A stretch of 64,000 nt of DNA from Centroberyx gerrardi (taxonomy: Eukaryota; Chordata; Actinopteri; Beryciformes; Berycidae). Positions 50,801-59,000 of the stretch are shown piece by piece. Position 1 is the first letter of the stretch. Every line of letters begins with the position of its first letter. The translations under genes and the position numbers were made by a program. The notes below the pieces were generated by a model. That model worked only from the letters and a program-made list of their open reading frames with translations. It was not told where the DNA came from and searched no databases. The stretch is taken from NCBI RefSeq assembly GCF_048128805.1, contig NC_136005.1, positions 7,032,504 through 7,096,503 on the forward strand, written 5' to 3'.

Positions 50801-53800
50801 TGAGCACATTGCTTAATTCCTGTCAATAGCCTAAATAACGCACTGCTATTTGGGAAGCAATGGGGACAATGTGGCAGTCAAACACTTCATGAAATCATAG
50901 CTTGAATGCAGAAAGACTCAAGTGTGTCGTGTCATTGGAAGTGTGTGAATGATGGTCAGCAGTAATGAGCATGGCCCTTGGGCAGTGTGACTCTACAGGC
51001 TGTTTGTTCCGAATGTCAAGAGGGTCTTTGAATTTGCCACTGTTGGGAAGTCATGGAGGTTGAGATTCTTGCATAACCACCATCTTGTCCTCATGCTCCC
51101 CCGAGATGAATAATTAAAATGAATGAGGATAGGGATGAGCAGACAAGGATGTCAACATGCTCATACACTGCCCAAGTCAGCCCTCGGGGAGTTCCCATCC
51201 CATTTGTAACTTTGGCAGGACTTTGTGTGTGTCTGTTATGTGCATGTCAGCAGAGACAGAAAGTGGTTGTGCTCATTTCAGTGGTGGCAGCACATTATTT
51301 CATGCTTCATCATCTCAAAAACTCCATGTTTGAAACCAGTGGTCTGGAATGACACCATGAGGATGACAATAACATCGGCTCGCACAGGAAATCACTGGGT
51401 ATGCAGCCTGCAACTACAGGCTGGGCACAGGCTGTTCCAGTGTGTGCAGCATGTAACTTTGATAAGGCAGCAAGTTGTGTAAGTGAGTTATGAGCACAGT
51501 TTCCCCGATGCCAGTCTGCACGCCTGGATTACTGCATGGAGGGCAACTGCTACCAACCACCAAGGGCATCAGAGCACTGAGCTGGTGTGCGGATAAACTT
51601 CCAATATCTCATTAAATTCAATTGGAAAGGGGCGCCCTGGTGGCTCACCAACTAGAGCTCGTACCATACAAGGCTCAGTCCTTCCCGCAGCGACCCGGGT
51701 TCGAATCCAGCCCGCGGTCATTTGCTGCATGTCCTCCCCTCTCTCTCTCCCATACCTTCCTGTCTCTCTCTTACTATCTCTATCAATAAAGCATAAAAAA
51801 TGCCTAAAATAAATCTTAAAAATAAAAATTCAATTGGAAAATGTGTCATTGAGGGCAAAATTATTCTGATAATACGCCCTAAATTTGCAAGTGACATCTT
51901 AGTTATTCTTGGTGCTTTGCTGTGGGTGTCCCATGCAAATTTATGTACGCTGTGTTATAGCAATTTGCACTTTGTTTACTGAGCGGTGTTAGTTTCCTGC
52001 CATATAATTCAGCCTGCTACACAGCAGCGCACTCTCGCTTCTATGCATATGATGCCTTTGCCGATAGGCCTCTAGTTGACTGTCTAGTTAACAGAATTTA
52101 TGATATAATGTTAATATAATAAACAGCCAAACTGTTTATGATGCTGTTAGTTATGAGCCCTCACACTCTTGTATCTGCTGTATCATTTTGTGATATTCCA
52201 AAATCTACTGATATTGTCACCAGTACTTTGTAGTCGCCCTCTTTAACAAATTTGCATTGTATCTTGATTAGCTTCAGTTTCTAGTTGTACATTGAACATT
52301 TTGTATTGTCTTGTTTGCCTAACGTATCTGATGGGTGGAGGGTGGGGGGTGGGGAGGGTGTTAATCCTCGGGGGATAATCTCTGCATGTCACTGTGGTCT
52401 CTCTTTTGGAGGACCTAAGAGATTTTGTCTGGTCATCTCCTTAGATATCAGTGTATCTGGTCTCACTGCACTGCTCCATGACAAGACAAATCTGAGCAGT
52501 TCATCACGGCTTGTCCAGTACTCCTCATATTGCATTACCCTGTATTACACAGTTCAGTGGCGCTCCTAAAGAGAGTTTGAGCAGGGTTTGAGTTGGAAAG
52601 TGGGGAGGGTGAAATGAACAGGGAGTAATCTGACCCTCTGGCTCAAAACTGCCTAAATGCTAAGCTGAGCAAACCTCTAGTCAATCCAAAGCAGGCAGAG
52701 GATCAGCCTAAGCTAACGCAGAGCTGCGACATCCCTACCAGATGATGAAGATGATGAGATATTCCTGGGGGGGAAAGGGCTGGAAGGCGAGGGAGGATTT
52801 GGGAAGGGATAAGCAAGTTGTAAACAAGTTTGTTATCTTGTGCTCTGTGAGGCATACAAAAGAAGGGGGGGGGGGGGGGGGGGCAGGGCATCGCATCAAA
52901 CAGAAAGAGCAAGACAGAGGCGACATAATCCTCTCTTTTGGCAGAAAGAACACAGACGGGGAGGGATATCTCCAACAGTGAGGGTAGTTTGGCAGGCCAA
53001 CACTGCCCCCGTGTGTTTAAAAACACATACCATACATAAGCTTTGGTGCAATCTCCAGCCAGTGTGTTTCTCCAAAAGGAGGCTTGTGTTCCTGAGGTTA
53101 GAGCCTGGAGTCTTTAATTGCTGAACCCTAAAACAGCGCTGTGCAATGAATCTACATCAGTACAACTACATCAATAAACCAGTATGGCTGGGTGTCACTG
53201 GAAAGATCCCAATACTGCCTCTAAAATTCTATTTATTCCAATATTGGTCCTTATTTAATGACTACACATTTCATTATGCTACAGAGTAAATTATCTGTTT
53301 TTCTACATAGAAAAAGACCACACTCAAATGATTTCTTCAAAACAAAGCACAGATGAACTAGAAGAAAATTGTAGTTCTCGTTGTAAGAATCTACTTGATA
53401 GATACCCGAGATTGGTATAGTACGAATAGATATTGTTTTAGGATGCCCAACCCTACCTACCTCGTACTTAAATGTTGCGTCCAGGAGAAACTCCAGCAGC
53501 ATCCTCTCTCCCAGTTCTTGGCTGGCCTGGTCGCTCACAAAGTGAAGAACGAGCACCTCTCCCTCCAGGAAGCGGCCATGCTTGACCATGGACAACATGG
53601 CCACCCTGAACTTCTCCTGCAGGCTCCGGCTCTTGTCCACCTTGGTGAACATCATGAGTGCGTGGTAGTGCTGGTCGCCCACAGCCTCACTGTCCGCTCT
53701 CCTGAACCTACTGTCCTCGCTCTCTTCTCCTACGTCTCGCTCCTCCCCTCCTTCCTCTTCAGATCCATCCGGGTGCGGCAGCCTGGTGTCCAAAGACAGG

Positions 53801-54000
53801 TCTGCGTCGTTTCTGTTGGCGTTGTGGCTGGCCTGCGTGTGCTTGATGCGCTTGGTGGTGCTGGAGAAATTCTGCTTCTCTGAGCCAAAGTAGTAAAAAG
53901 CTACAACGGCAAGCGCTGCAGCCAGAAGCAGGACGAACTGATAGGACCTGAATGTGCTGATCCTACCCATGGTGCCGGCTACCACTCTCAGGACGCCCAT
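23525..54000 (-). CDS. xxylt1: Xyloside xylosyltransferase 1, whole gene (4 coding exons)
   Basis: Joined coding sequence is 53461-54000, 47492-47639, 36581-36713 and 23525-23921 (complement), 1218 bp and 405 residues; human XXYLT1 is close to this length. The product is a type II membrane enzyme of the ER. It adds the second xylose in alpha-1,3 linkage to Xyl-Glc on EGF repeats of Notch and similar proteins. Visible features are a short cytosolic tail, a membrane anchor at about residues 21-39 (VLLLAAALAVVAFYYFG), an acidic variable stem (about 75-105), and the GT-A catalytic domain from about 113. The domain includes the DXD metal site D238-L239-D240 in QLDLDLKY, GFNSGVMLLD, and the C-terminal HGNCNTPIPDD. 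All introns are GT-AG and all phases agree. The ATG at 54000 (MGVLR) fits the human N-terminus (MGLLR); the frame extension upstream starts with TTG and is not needed. Known from the family: function and topology. Seen here: motifs and exon structure. Confidence 0.96.
24469..24487. repeat. (TG)n microsatellite
   Basis: Short uninterrupted TG run in xxylt1 intron 3. Confidence 0.9.
24540..24620 (+). repeat. SINE head joined to MITE end fragment
   Basis: GTCCTGGTGGCTCAGTTGGC resembles a tRNA-derived SINE A-box region. It runs into GCTGCACACTACATAACTTT, which resembles the inverted end of the element seen at 63337-63360. Both are fragments. Confidence 0.4.
25775..25860 (-). repeat. tRNA-derived SINE or tRNA relic
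   Basis: On the minus strand, TAGCTCAATAGTTAGCACAT (A-box-like) is followed at normal spacing by GGTTCAATGCC (B-box-like). There is no intact cloverleaf, so it is not called a tRNA gene. Confidence 0.5.
26902..27662. mobile_element. hAT-type MITE with perfect 8-bp target duplication
   Basis: The left end is TAGGGCTGTC and the right end GACAGCCCTC. Both sides are flanked by GTGCGCAG (26894-26901 and 27663-27670), identical at all eight bases. The 761-bp body has many TTCGAAT/ATTCGAA words near the ends and no transposase. The perfect duplication suggests a relatively young insertion. Confidence 0.92.
27949..27976. other. Perfect 13-bp palindrome
   Basis: CTTTCTTGAAGTG and CACTTCAAGAAAG are separated by two bases. 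Confidence 0.85.
29611..29910. mobile_element. Tc1/mariner-type MITE
   Basis: The left end CACTACCAGTCAAAAGTTTG is followed by GACACAC, after a TA. The right end GTGTGTCCAAACTTTGG is its diverged inverted copy, missing the last bases. This is a well-known fish Tc1-like terminal sequence. The roughly 300-bp body is non-coding. Confidence 0.88.
31729..31756. repeat. (CA)n microsatellite
   Basis: Uninterrupted CA run in xxylt1 intron 3. Confidence 0.9.
32899..33397. repeat. (TG)n and two (CA)n tracts
   Basis: TG at 32899-32922, CA at about 33202-33228 and CA at about 33351-33397. Confidence 0.9.
33985..34080. repeat. (GGGA)n purine tract
   Basis: GGAGG/GGGA repeats on the plus strand form a strand-asymmetric polypurine run of about 90 bases. 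Several long minus-strand frames here are translations of this tract. Confidence 0.85.
35503..35702. repeat. (CA)n and (TC)n tracts
   Basis: CA at about 35503-35522, then TC passing directly into CA at about 35655-35701. Confidence 0.9.
36581..36713 (-). CDS. xxylt1: xxylt1 coding exon 3 (DXD exon)
   Basis: Encodes residues 230 (split) to 274 (split): LTRIVQLDLDLKYRTNIRDL, then FQEFDRFPPGAVLGISREMQ and PVYR. It carries the DXD metal-binding site. Acceptor CTTTCAG and donor GTAGGC on the minus strand. 133 bp, phase consistent with both neighbours. Confidence 0.96.
37411..37490. repeat. Two-copy tandem duplication (~40 bp unit)
   Basis: CAATAGATCATGGACTATAC at 37411 recurs with one change at 37451. 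Each copy ends in AGGGTCATG; the second is a few bases shorter. Confidence 0.8.
38560..38640 (-). repeat. L2-like LINE 3' tail fragment
   Basis: The plus strand shows a (TTTA)n run followed by TACAGCACTTGTCAAAACAA, then GTGTTACAAAGTGCT. Its complement is the 3' end type of L2-like elements (compare the LINE at 16424). Confidence 0.6.
39404..40092 (+). mobile_element. hAT element remnant with transposase N-terminal fragment
   Basis: The left end ATACCTGCCAA and right end TTGGCAGGTAT are inverted copies. They are flanked by GTATCTGC (39396-39403) and GTATCTGT (40093-40100), matching at 7 of 8. Inside, the frame at 39544-39822 has MDETGPKKKKFSSKFKSTWY from 39676, which looks like the start of a hAT-type transposase or BED-like protein. 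It stops soon after, so the 689-bp copy is an internally deleted, non-autonomous derivative. Confidence 0.85.
40265..40597. mobile_element. hAT-type MITE with 8-bp target duplication
   Basis: The left end TAGGGATGGGACAATAT and right end ATATTGTCCCATCCATA are inverted copies. They are flanked by AAAGCAAG (40257-40264) and GAAGCAAG (40598-40605), matching at 7 of 8. The 333-bp body is non-coding, with GATTCGATAC/ATCGAA-type inner words. Confidence 0.9.
40870..40989. repeat. Long (GA)n microsatellite
   Basis: GA units with two interruptions to 40901, then about 44 uninterrupted GA units. This is the longest GA tract in the window. The RERERE/SLSLSL frames on both strands are its translations. 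Confidence 0.95.
42213..42276. other. Two overlapping perfect palindromes
   Basis: TGTATGTAGGTCAGT and ACTGACCTACATACA (42213-42227, 42230-42244) form a 15-bp stem with a 2-base loop. CATCCTTGATCAC and GTGATCAAGGATG (42243-42255, 42264-42276) form a 13-bp stem with an 8-base loop. The hairpins touch end to end. Confidence 0.9.
43268..43402. other. 135-bp near-perfect palindrome (foldback)
   Basis: ATTACACTCGAGGGTGAGCT at the left is matched by AGCTCACCCTCGAGTGTAAT at the right. The complementarity continues inward with scattered mismatches to a centre near TGCAAGCGC. The whole segment could fold into one long hairpin. It is probably a foldback element; no host gene signal is seen. Confidence 0.88.
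43916..44062 (-). mobile_element. hAT end fragment, related to the element at 39404
   Basis: The right end reads GTTGGCAGGTA, the same terminal sequence as the right end at 40092. The adjoining sequence has the same CTCCCAGGAAAATCG-type inner pattern. No matching left end was found, so it is a solo or truncated end. Confidence 0.5.
46121..46573 (-). other. Unexplained GC-rich open frame in xxylt1 intron 2
   Basis: A 150-codon frame is open on the minus strand, ending in LPPEEEVFETLAQSVMW-like sequence in reverse order of position. The same DNA is also open in three other frames. The region is richer in GC than its AT-rich surroundings. I recognise no domain, signal peptide or splice partner. 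It could be a diverged retro-element or retrocopy, or chance. Not called a gene. Confidence 0.3.
47200..47280 (+). repeat. LINE 3' tail fragment
   Basis: GAATTTCCTCTATGAGGACA followed by ATAAACTAACTAACTTTC is a 3' end motif of a fish non-LTR element with an (AACT)n tail. Only the tail is recognisable. Confidence 0.6.
47492..47639 (-). CDS. xxylt1: xxylt1 coding exon 2
   Basis: Encodes residues 181-229 plus the first base of codon 230: VVFHDVVALTQKLFPIVEAM, then QKHFSAGSGAYYSDAIFFLS and VAMHHIMPQ. Nearly every position fits the mammalian enzyme. Acceptor ATGCAG and donor GTAAGA on the minus strand. Confidence 0.96.
47795..47853. repeat. (TA)n microsatellite
   Basis: About 29 uninterrupted TA units in xxylt1 intron 1. 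Confidence 0.95.
48633..49027. mobile_element. Probable MITE
   Basis: The ends CTTAAAGTCGAGATGAAATG and CTGTTTCAGTGGGACTTTAAG-type are short, imperfect inverted repeats (CTTAAAGTC/GACTTTAAG outermost). From family knowledge, the right end is a common fish MITE terminus. No clear target duplication. Confidence 0.55.
49040..49110 (-). repeat. SINE 3' tail relic
   Basis: GCATTTAGCAGATGCTCTTG then CCAAAACCAGAGTGACTTGC is the reverse complement of the conserved fish V-SINE tail. Confidence 0.6.
51629..51825 (+). mobile_element. tRNA-derived SINE, full length, with 15-bp target duplication
   Basis: A head GGCGCCCTGGTGGCTCACCA is followed by an A-box-like TAGAGCT and a B-box GGGTTCGAATCC. A CT-rich body and a tail with AATAAA-like and A-rich repeats follow. 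It is flanked by identical 15-mers AAATTCAATTGGAAA (51614-51628 and 51826-51840). Perfect duplication and intact pol III boxes indicate a recent insertion in xxylt1 intron 1, antisense to the gene. Confidence 0.92.
52863..52884. repeat. Poly-G run (~20 G)
   Basis: About twenty consecutive G on the plus strand after AAGAA. This is a potential G-quadruplex. The run length in an assembly is uncertain. Confidence 0.85.
53183..53455. mobile_element. Probable hAT-like MITE ending at the xxylt1 exon 1 donor
   Basis: The left end TATGGCTGGGTGTC and right end GGATGCCCAACCCTA are diverged inverted repeats of the TAGGGTTGGGCAT type. The target duplication is not recognisable, so the insertion is old or the left boundary is off. 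The right end lies five bases from the exon. Confidence 0.5.
53461..54000 (-). CDS. xxylt1: xxylt1 coding exon 1 (N-terminus)
   Basis: Encodes residues 1-180 from ATG at 54000. It contains the signal anchor (about residues 21-39), an E/D-rich stem (SEEEGGEERDVGEESEDS) and the start of the catalytic domain (HYHALMMFTKV, then LVLHFVSDQASQELGERMLL). A second in-frame ATG (residue 11, MGRIST) could also serve. Ends TTTAAGTACGAG before donor GTAGGT. Confidence 0.95.
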
Positions 54001-54132
54001 ATCTCCCAACCACCTTGTAATCCTGTTGCTGTCATGGGACGGGAGATGGGAATAAACCCACCATCACGTGTCCTTCTAGTTCACTGTCATTTTTCAGAAG
54101 TAAGCTTAGTCTTATCAACAGACAGGCCTTTC
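54001..54132 (-). other. xxylt1: xxylt1 5'UTR part of exon 1
   Basis: Minus-strand TTTCTCTTACAG ending at 54133 is a strong acceptor, so the ATG exon probably starts at 54132. Inferred from splice signals only. Confidence 0.5.
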
Positions 54133-54762
54133 CTGTAAGAGAAAGAAAAGTCATTTTCAGCCCAAGCCTAGAGGGAAGAGGAGTGGGACAGACAGAAGTA
54201 ACACTTGGTGCTCTTGTGGATTAAGAAAGCTAAAGTCCTTAAATGTATAGGTGGTCATTGGGAACAGGAATCACATCTATAGAAAACTTACTAGCTCTAA
54301 GATTGAAAACCTCCACTGAGAAAAGTAAATTCTTGAGTTGTATACACAAGTCCAAGTCCAAGGCACTTTAAATCCCGTAAAAGGAGGGAAGACACTAAAA
54401 GCTTGAAATTTAAAGAGCCTTTATTGTCAGTTATTTTCAGTCCAAGCCTAGAGGGAAGGGGAGTGGATTTGGACTTGTTTAACTTGAATCAAATGCAATA
54501 ACAACAGCTCTAAATTCGTGTCTTGACATGTTAAACGTCATCTACAATAACTTTATTTGCTGGAGCCCTGCAGCCAGGCAGTGTTGTAATTTCGCGCCAC
54601 GGCTGACAGTCTAGACAACAACATACACAGTACCTCGATTACGGAGTTTGGCTAAATTAGTAACGTCATCCGACCCATGCACGTCGATGCTTGCAAATCC
54701 GTGAATTCTAAGTTGCCATGCCCAGAAAATAAACCGTTACTAGAAGAGTAGTAGCCACTCAC
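54133..54762 (-). other. xxylt1: Probable xxylt1 5'UTR intron
   Basis: Minus-strand donor CAG|GTGAGT at 54763/54762 and acceptor TTACAG| at 54133 form a canonical GT-AG pair. Inside, CCAAGCCTAGAGGGAAG occurs twice (about 54162 and 54445), a short direct repeat about 283 bases apart. Confidence 0.5.
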
Positions 54763-55955
54763 CTGTTTCAAATCCTAACGTTAGCTCTCAGCAGTTTCAT
54801 ATTGACAGCTTGCTCGGGCTTTGGCTGACTTACAGTTTACAGGATTCCTAAGCTTACGAAGCAACAAGTTTTGCTAGTAATGTATTACAATGCATTTTTA
54901 TAGCCGCTGCCGTCACTGAGCACAAAGTAACCCCCAGAAGAAACAACCACACTGCAAAGCTATAAAAACGCTGGGTGTTGACAAGCTGGCTAGCTACGAT
55001 GCTAATTACAAGCAACGGCAATGCGCTTATGTGCGTCGCTGACTTGCCCTCCCCCCACTCAGTTCCTTAAACCCAATTCTACGAGGGCCGTATGATTGTT
55101 TAAAATTGGTGATATAGATTTAGACAGTTATATAGTTTACAACTATTACTTGGTTTGAATATGTATTTAGTTGGAGTAAAAAATAAATGGTATATTGGGG
55201 AAACTACTACAAAATATGTTGTGACACAACATTAGCCACACCCACTTTTGGTTCAGCCGTATTCCGATTGTCATGCTGCCTTTCCGTGCTGTCGGAAATG
55301 TTGGAATTATAATTGGACCGCCTATGAACCACCCATCAATGACTGGGAAAGTGGGAATTTTGCAGATATGCGACGTTTAGCGGGCGGAGACCATGGGAGT
55401 CGTGTCTACAAGTTATGGCAAAAGAGAAGCATTTCGTTATATCTTATTGTTTGGCATTTCATGCGAGTAATTAGTATATGTCTTTTTCCTCTTTTCCTGA
55501 TGCGCATTTTCTCCTCTTCGTTCTGCATCTGCGGCGCAAAGTATCACTGAGCTGCTTGATTTCTAAAATAACACAATTTCCCGAAAACTACGTTTGGCAC
55601 ATGATTCATTTGCTATTACTCCTAATCAAAAGCACGTTAATCCAAGTCGTATTTACGACGTCAAAACTTAGACCTATGAGCTTACGAAGAGTACTTGAAC
55701 GCAGCATCACTTCTCACGACATTGTCGACAACGGCATTGTTGCTCCATGCTCACGGTAGTCGTCTGTAGCTAATGTTAGCCACCTTGTATTTACAAGAAA
55801 GATGCTCGTTTTTGTATTTGCCTGATGTTTAATTTTAGTTTGAAGACGTTACAAATACTTAAGTATTGTATACGTAACCTAGCTTGACTTTTCTGTGTTA
55901 AAATTAAGCTACATCGCTAGCAAAACGCAAGCTAGCTTGCTAACGACTCGCGAAA
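54763..55955. promoter_or_regulatory. Divergent promoter region, xxylt1 / srsf11
   Basis: The only DNA between the two divergently transcribed genes. The first, non-coding xxylt1 exon probably starts within 54763-55060. On the minus strand a TTTTTATAG TATA-like word lies near 54960. The srsf11 5'UTR occupies the right part up to its ATG at 55956. No precise start sites can be given. The ORF at 55248-55550 has no coding support. Confidence 0.5.
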
Positions 55956-56077
55956 ATGAATTCCAACACGAACGTAATTCAGGTGACAAATGTCTCTCCG
56001 AGCACCACGTCCGAACAAATGAGAACTCTGTTTGGATTCCTCGGAAATATAGAAGAGCTCAAATTATTTCCACCCGA
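55956..56077 (+). CDS. srsf11: srsf11 exon 1
   Basis: ATG in the context CGAAAATGA; encodes residues 1-41 (split D): MNSNTNVIQVTNVSPSTTSE, then QMRTLFGFLGNIEELKLFPP, the first half of the RRM. Donor GTGAGT. Confidence 0.94.
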
Positions 56078-59000
56078 GTGAGTATTTTGGACAACAAATG
56101 AGTGAAATGTTTTCTTTTTCGGCTTACGCGGCTCTTGCTGTTTTGTAACGTTACTTGAGGCCTGTAGCGGCGAGCTGGCCTTGTTGCACGCAAATGTTTG
56201 CCCGCGCCTTAGTGAATGCAGAAGCTAACATAGCAGCTAGCTAGCTAAACCAGAAACTGCTCAAACTCCTTGCACACGAGGGACTCATAATGAGATGTTC
56301 TCCTTAGAATATTGTTGTTATTGATGATTAATCTAGTACACAATTGATCATCGATCTCCACTGTAGATGCCTGAGAGATAACAAGGGCAGATAGTTAAAG
56401 CTATTGTTAAAGCACCGTAGCTAATAACGTTACATTCTCTCTTTGCATGCATGCTAACTTTTATTAAGTAGAAAAAGTAGTGAAATTCAATTTCATTATG
56501 TCACTGACCCCCTCAACAACCCATTGGGGTCTCCGGGTCCCACTTTGGGCACTACTGAGCTAAACTGCAATAGTTAATTATGCTTTAATGTTTACATTAG
56601 CTAGTTACAGCAGGGGATAATTAAGTGTTCTCTGCTTTGTTTTCCCTCTGTCGAAATACACCTGGCTACTCTGCAGGTAGGAAATGGGAGACTGCATTTT
56701 GGCGGGAGGTAGATGGGAGGACACCACTAGAAAGATTCAGATTTTATTTACATTTTAGATATAAGGTATATAGCTGAGGCTCTTATCCAGTATTAATGCA
56801 ACAGTATGAATAGCAGCTAAGCCTCTATTCCAAGTTCACCCACATTACAAGCAGCCAACAGGAAGAAGGTCAAGGGTCAAAGTCTTAGTGCCCTGACAAT
56901 ATTCCTGTGACCCTGAAATGATTATGTAAGAGAGTGCTAAGGATGGGGTTTACTTCAGGATGAAACCATATTAGACTGAGTACAGGATGCATTGTCCTCA
57001 GGGACTTAAACTCATTCATCCTTTGAACTCCGTTTGAAGAAGGCATGTCGGGTATCCTTGTTTGTATTCTTTGCACAACATATTTGTATTTTCTTCCAGT
57101 GACTCTCCCTTGCCTGTGACTTCACGTGTCTGTTTTGTAAAGTTCCATGAGTCTGAGTCGGTGGGAGTGTCCCAGCACCTGACGAACACCGTCTTTGTGG
57201 ACAGAGCCTTGATTGTTGTCCCATTCGCTGAAGGTGGGTGCTTATTTTGTTCTTGTCTCACTCACTTGACTATCTATGAACATACAACACAAATTTTGTA
57301 GGTGTATTTTGATAGAATTGCAAACACTATCTGAGCCATTGTGAATTATTTTGACCAAGCAAAGTTAGCTAAGCTTTTCATTGCTTGGCAGTTCTAGGTT
57401 TGTAAAAGGGAAATGTACATTTGTGCCCATGTCTTACAATCTAGCCTTTTTTGTAAACTTCTCTCTCTGTTATTTGTGTTGTGGTTTTCATAGTGGACAA
57501 GTCATTTGCAGAGAGCCCCTTCCTTGCTGGCTGAAAGTGGTCCTCTGCTGCCATCAGGAGATTAGAAAAATTAATGGCACCAGGCTCGCAAGCCCCTTCT
57601 CACTCTTGTTCTTCAGTAAAATATTAACTGTCTTTTTTTCTCTCTGTTTAAGGCATCTTTTCATTAAAAGATTAGCCACACAACTCTAAGCAAAATGGGG
57701 GGTGCAGGGCAATCAACGTCCCTCACATCTGAAATAAAGGGATTTGAAAGATTTTTCCAAATTTCATTTGTTTCAATCAGTAGGCATGCGCCAAACACAA
57801 AGCATGCAAGGTAGATTAACTGATCAGTTATGCATGCTAGAATGGATTTGGAAGTTGTGTATCATTATCAACATTTAGTCATTTCCAGCAGATGCTCTGG
57901 AAGGTTATCATCACATAATTTGGCTATTAATTATAAGCACTGCCTTTGGCTTTTACTTGCTTCATGTGCCAAATTCTTATAATATTATTCTACACTGTGC
58001 ATCTATTTTCCCAAATTTGCACTAACATGCTGGAGGTAAAAGTAGTCTTAAGCCTCTGCTTGATGTTGCAGTGAAATGCTTTATTGACCCTCTCCACACA
58101 TGACTCTGAAAGGGTTGAGTGAATCTCACGTTTAACGGTGGTGTTTCTTTTGTTGTTGTGTTTTACAGTTCTTTTTCCTGGTTCAGCCAGCCCTATATAC
58201 CAGGCCCTGCTGAAAATGCCACCAACAGTTTTGTCTTCTGCAGCCTTATCCTGTTTCTCAAGTGTCCTTTCTGTCGTGTGTGTGTGTGCGCGTATGTGTG
58301 TGTATGTCTGTCTCTCTCTCTCCGTTAAAATGAAAATTGTTGGATTCGAAAATAGCCTGTTTTCAGATTGCACAACCATGGATCACCATCTCCATAAGAT
58401 TTTCCCTTTGATTTTACTGTTCTGTGTTTTGTTTCTCTTCAGCATTGGGCACATTGTTTACGATTCTATCAGGGCTTTTGCTGGCAATAGCCCTTACTTG
58501 ATAGAACCTGTTCAGTGCAATTTATCCTCAACTTTGTTTGCTGTTTTTTAGCAAGTTACTGTTGGCTAAAACCTAGCAGTACTATATCTGCTTAGCACTG
58601 TATATGGATGCCATGTAAGTGTTGCGGTGGGCAAAGTACAAACTAGCCACCAGCAAAAGCCCAGAAAAGGGAATATGACTGAACCTTTTCTGTTTTTTGT
58701 ATTGGTAATGGTAAGTGATGCACCATAAGTGATGAATTGTACCCTATTGTCTACACCCAAATCATGAACTTTGTTTTCTGTATCTCGATGTTTTTTGTGT
58801 GCTTTATAGCGAAGCAGCCGGCGCGAGTCGCTTGTTCATAAAACATCTAATGAAAGTTGAGAGCACATCCCACTGGACAACCGGCTGTGCTTGCTTACGT
58901 TTGGTTCATGACTTAAAAAACAAGTACAGGTGATAAAATCTTGGCAGTGTTGACCACAGTGTGTATTGTGACTTTTGAAATCATAGCTGCTAATCCTACA

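Larger units (their letters stand above)
47640..53460 (-). other. xxylt1: xxylt1 intron 1 (5.8 kb)
   Basis: Donor GTAGGT and acceptor ATGCAG on the minus strand. It contains a (TA)n tract, a MITE at 48633-49027, SINE relics, an intact SINE with target duplication at 51629-51825, a poly-G run, and a hAT-like element ending next to the donor. Confidence 0.85.

Noticed and set aside
54001..54009. Upstream extension of the xxylt1 reading frame (MGDMGVLR)
   Set aside because: The first codon is TTG; the ATG at 54000 gives the expected N-terminus.
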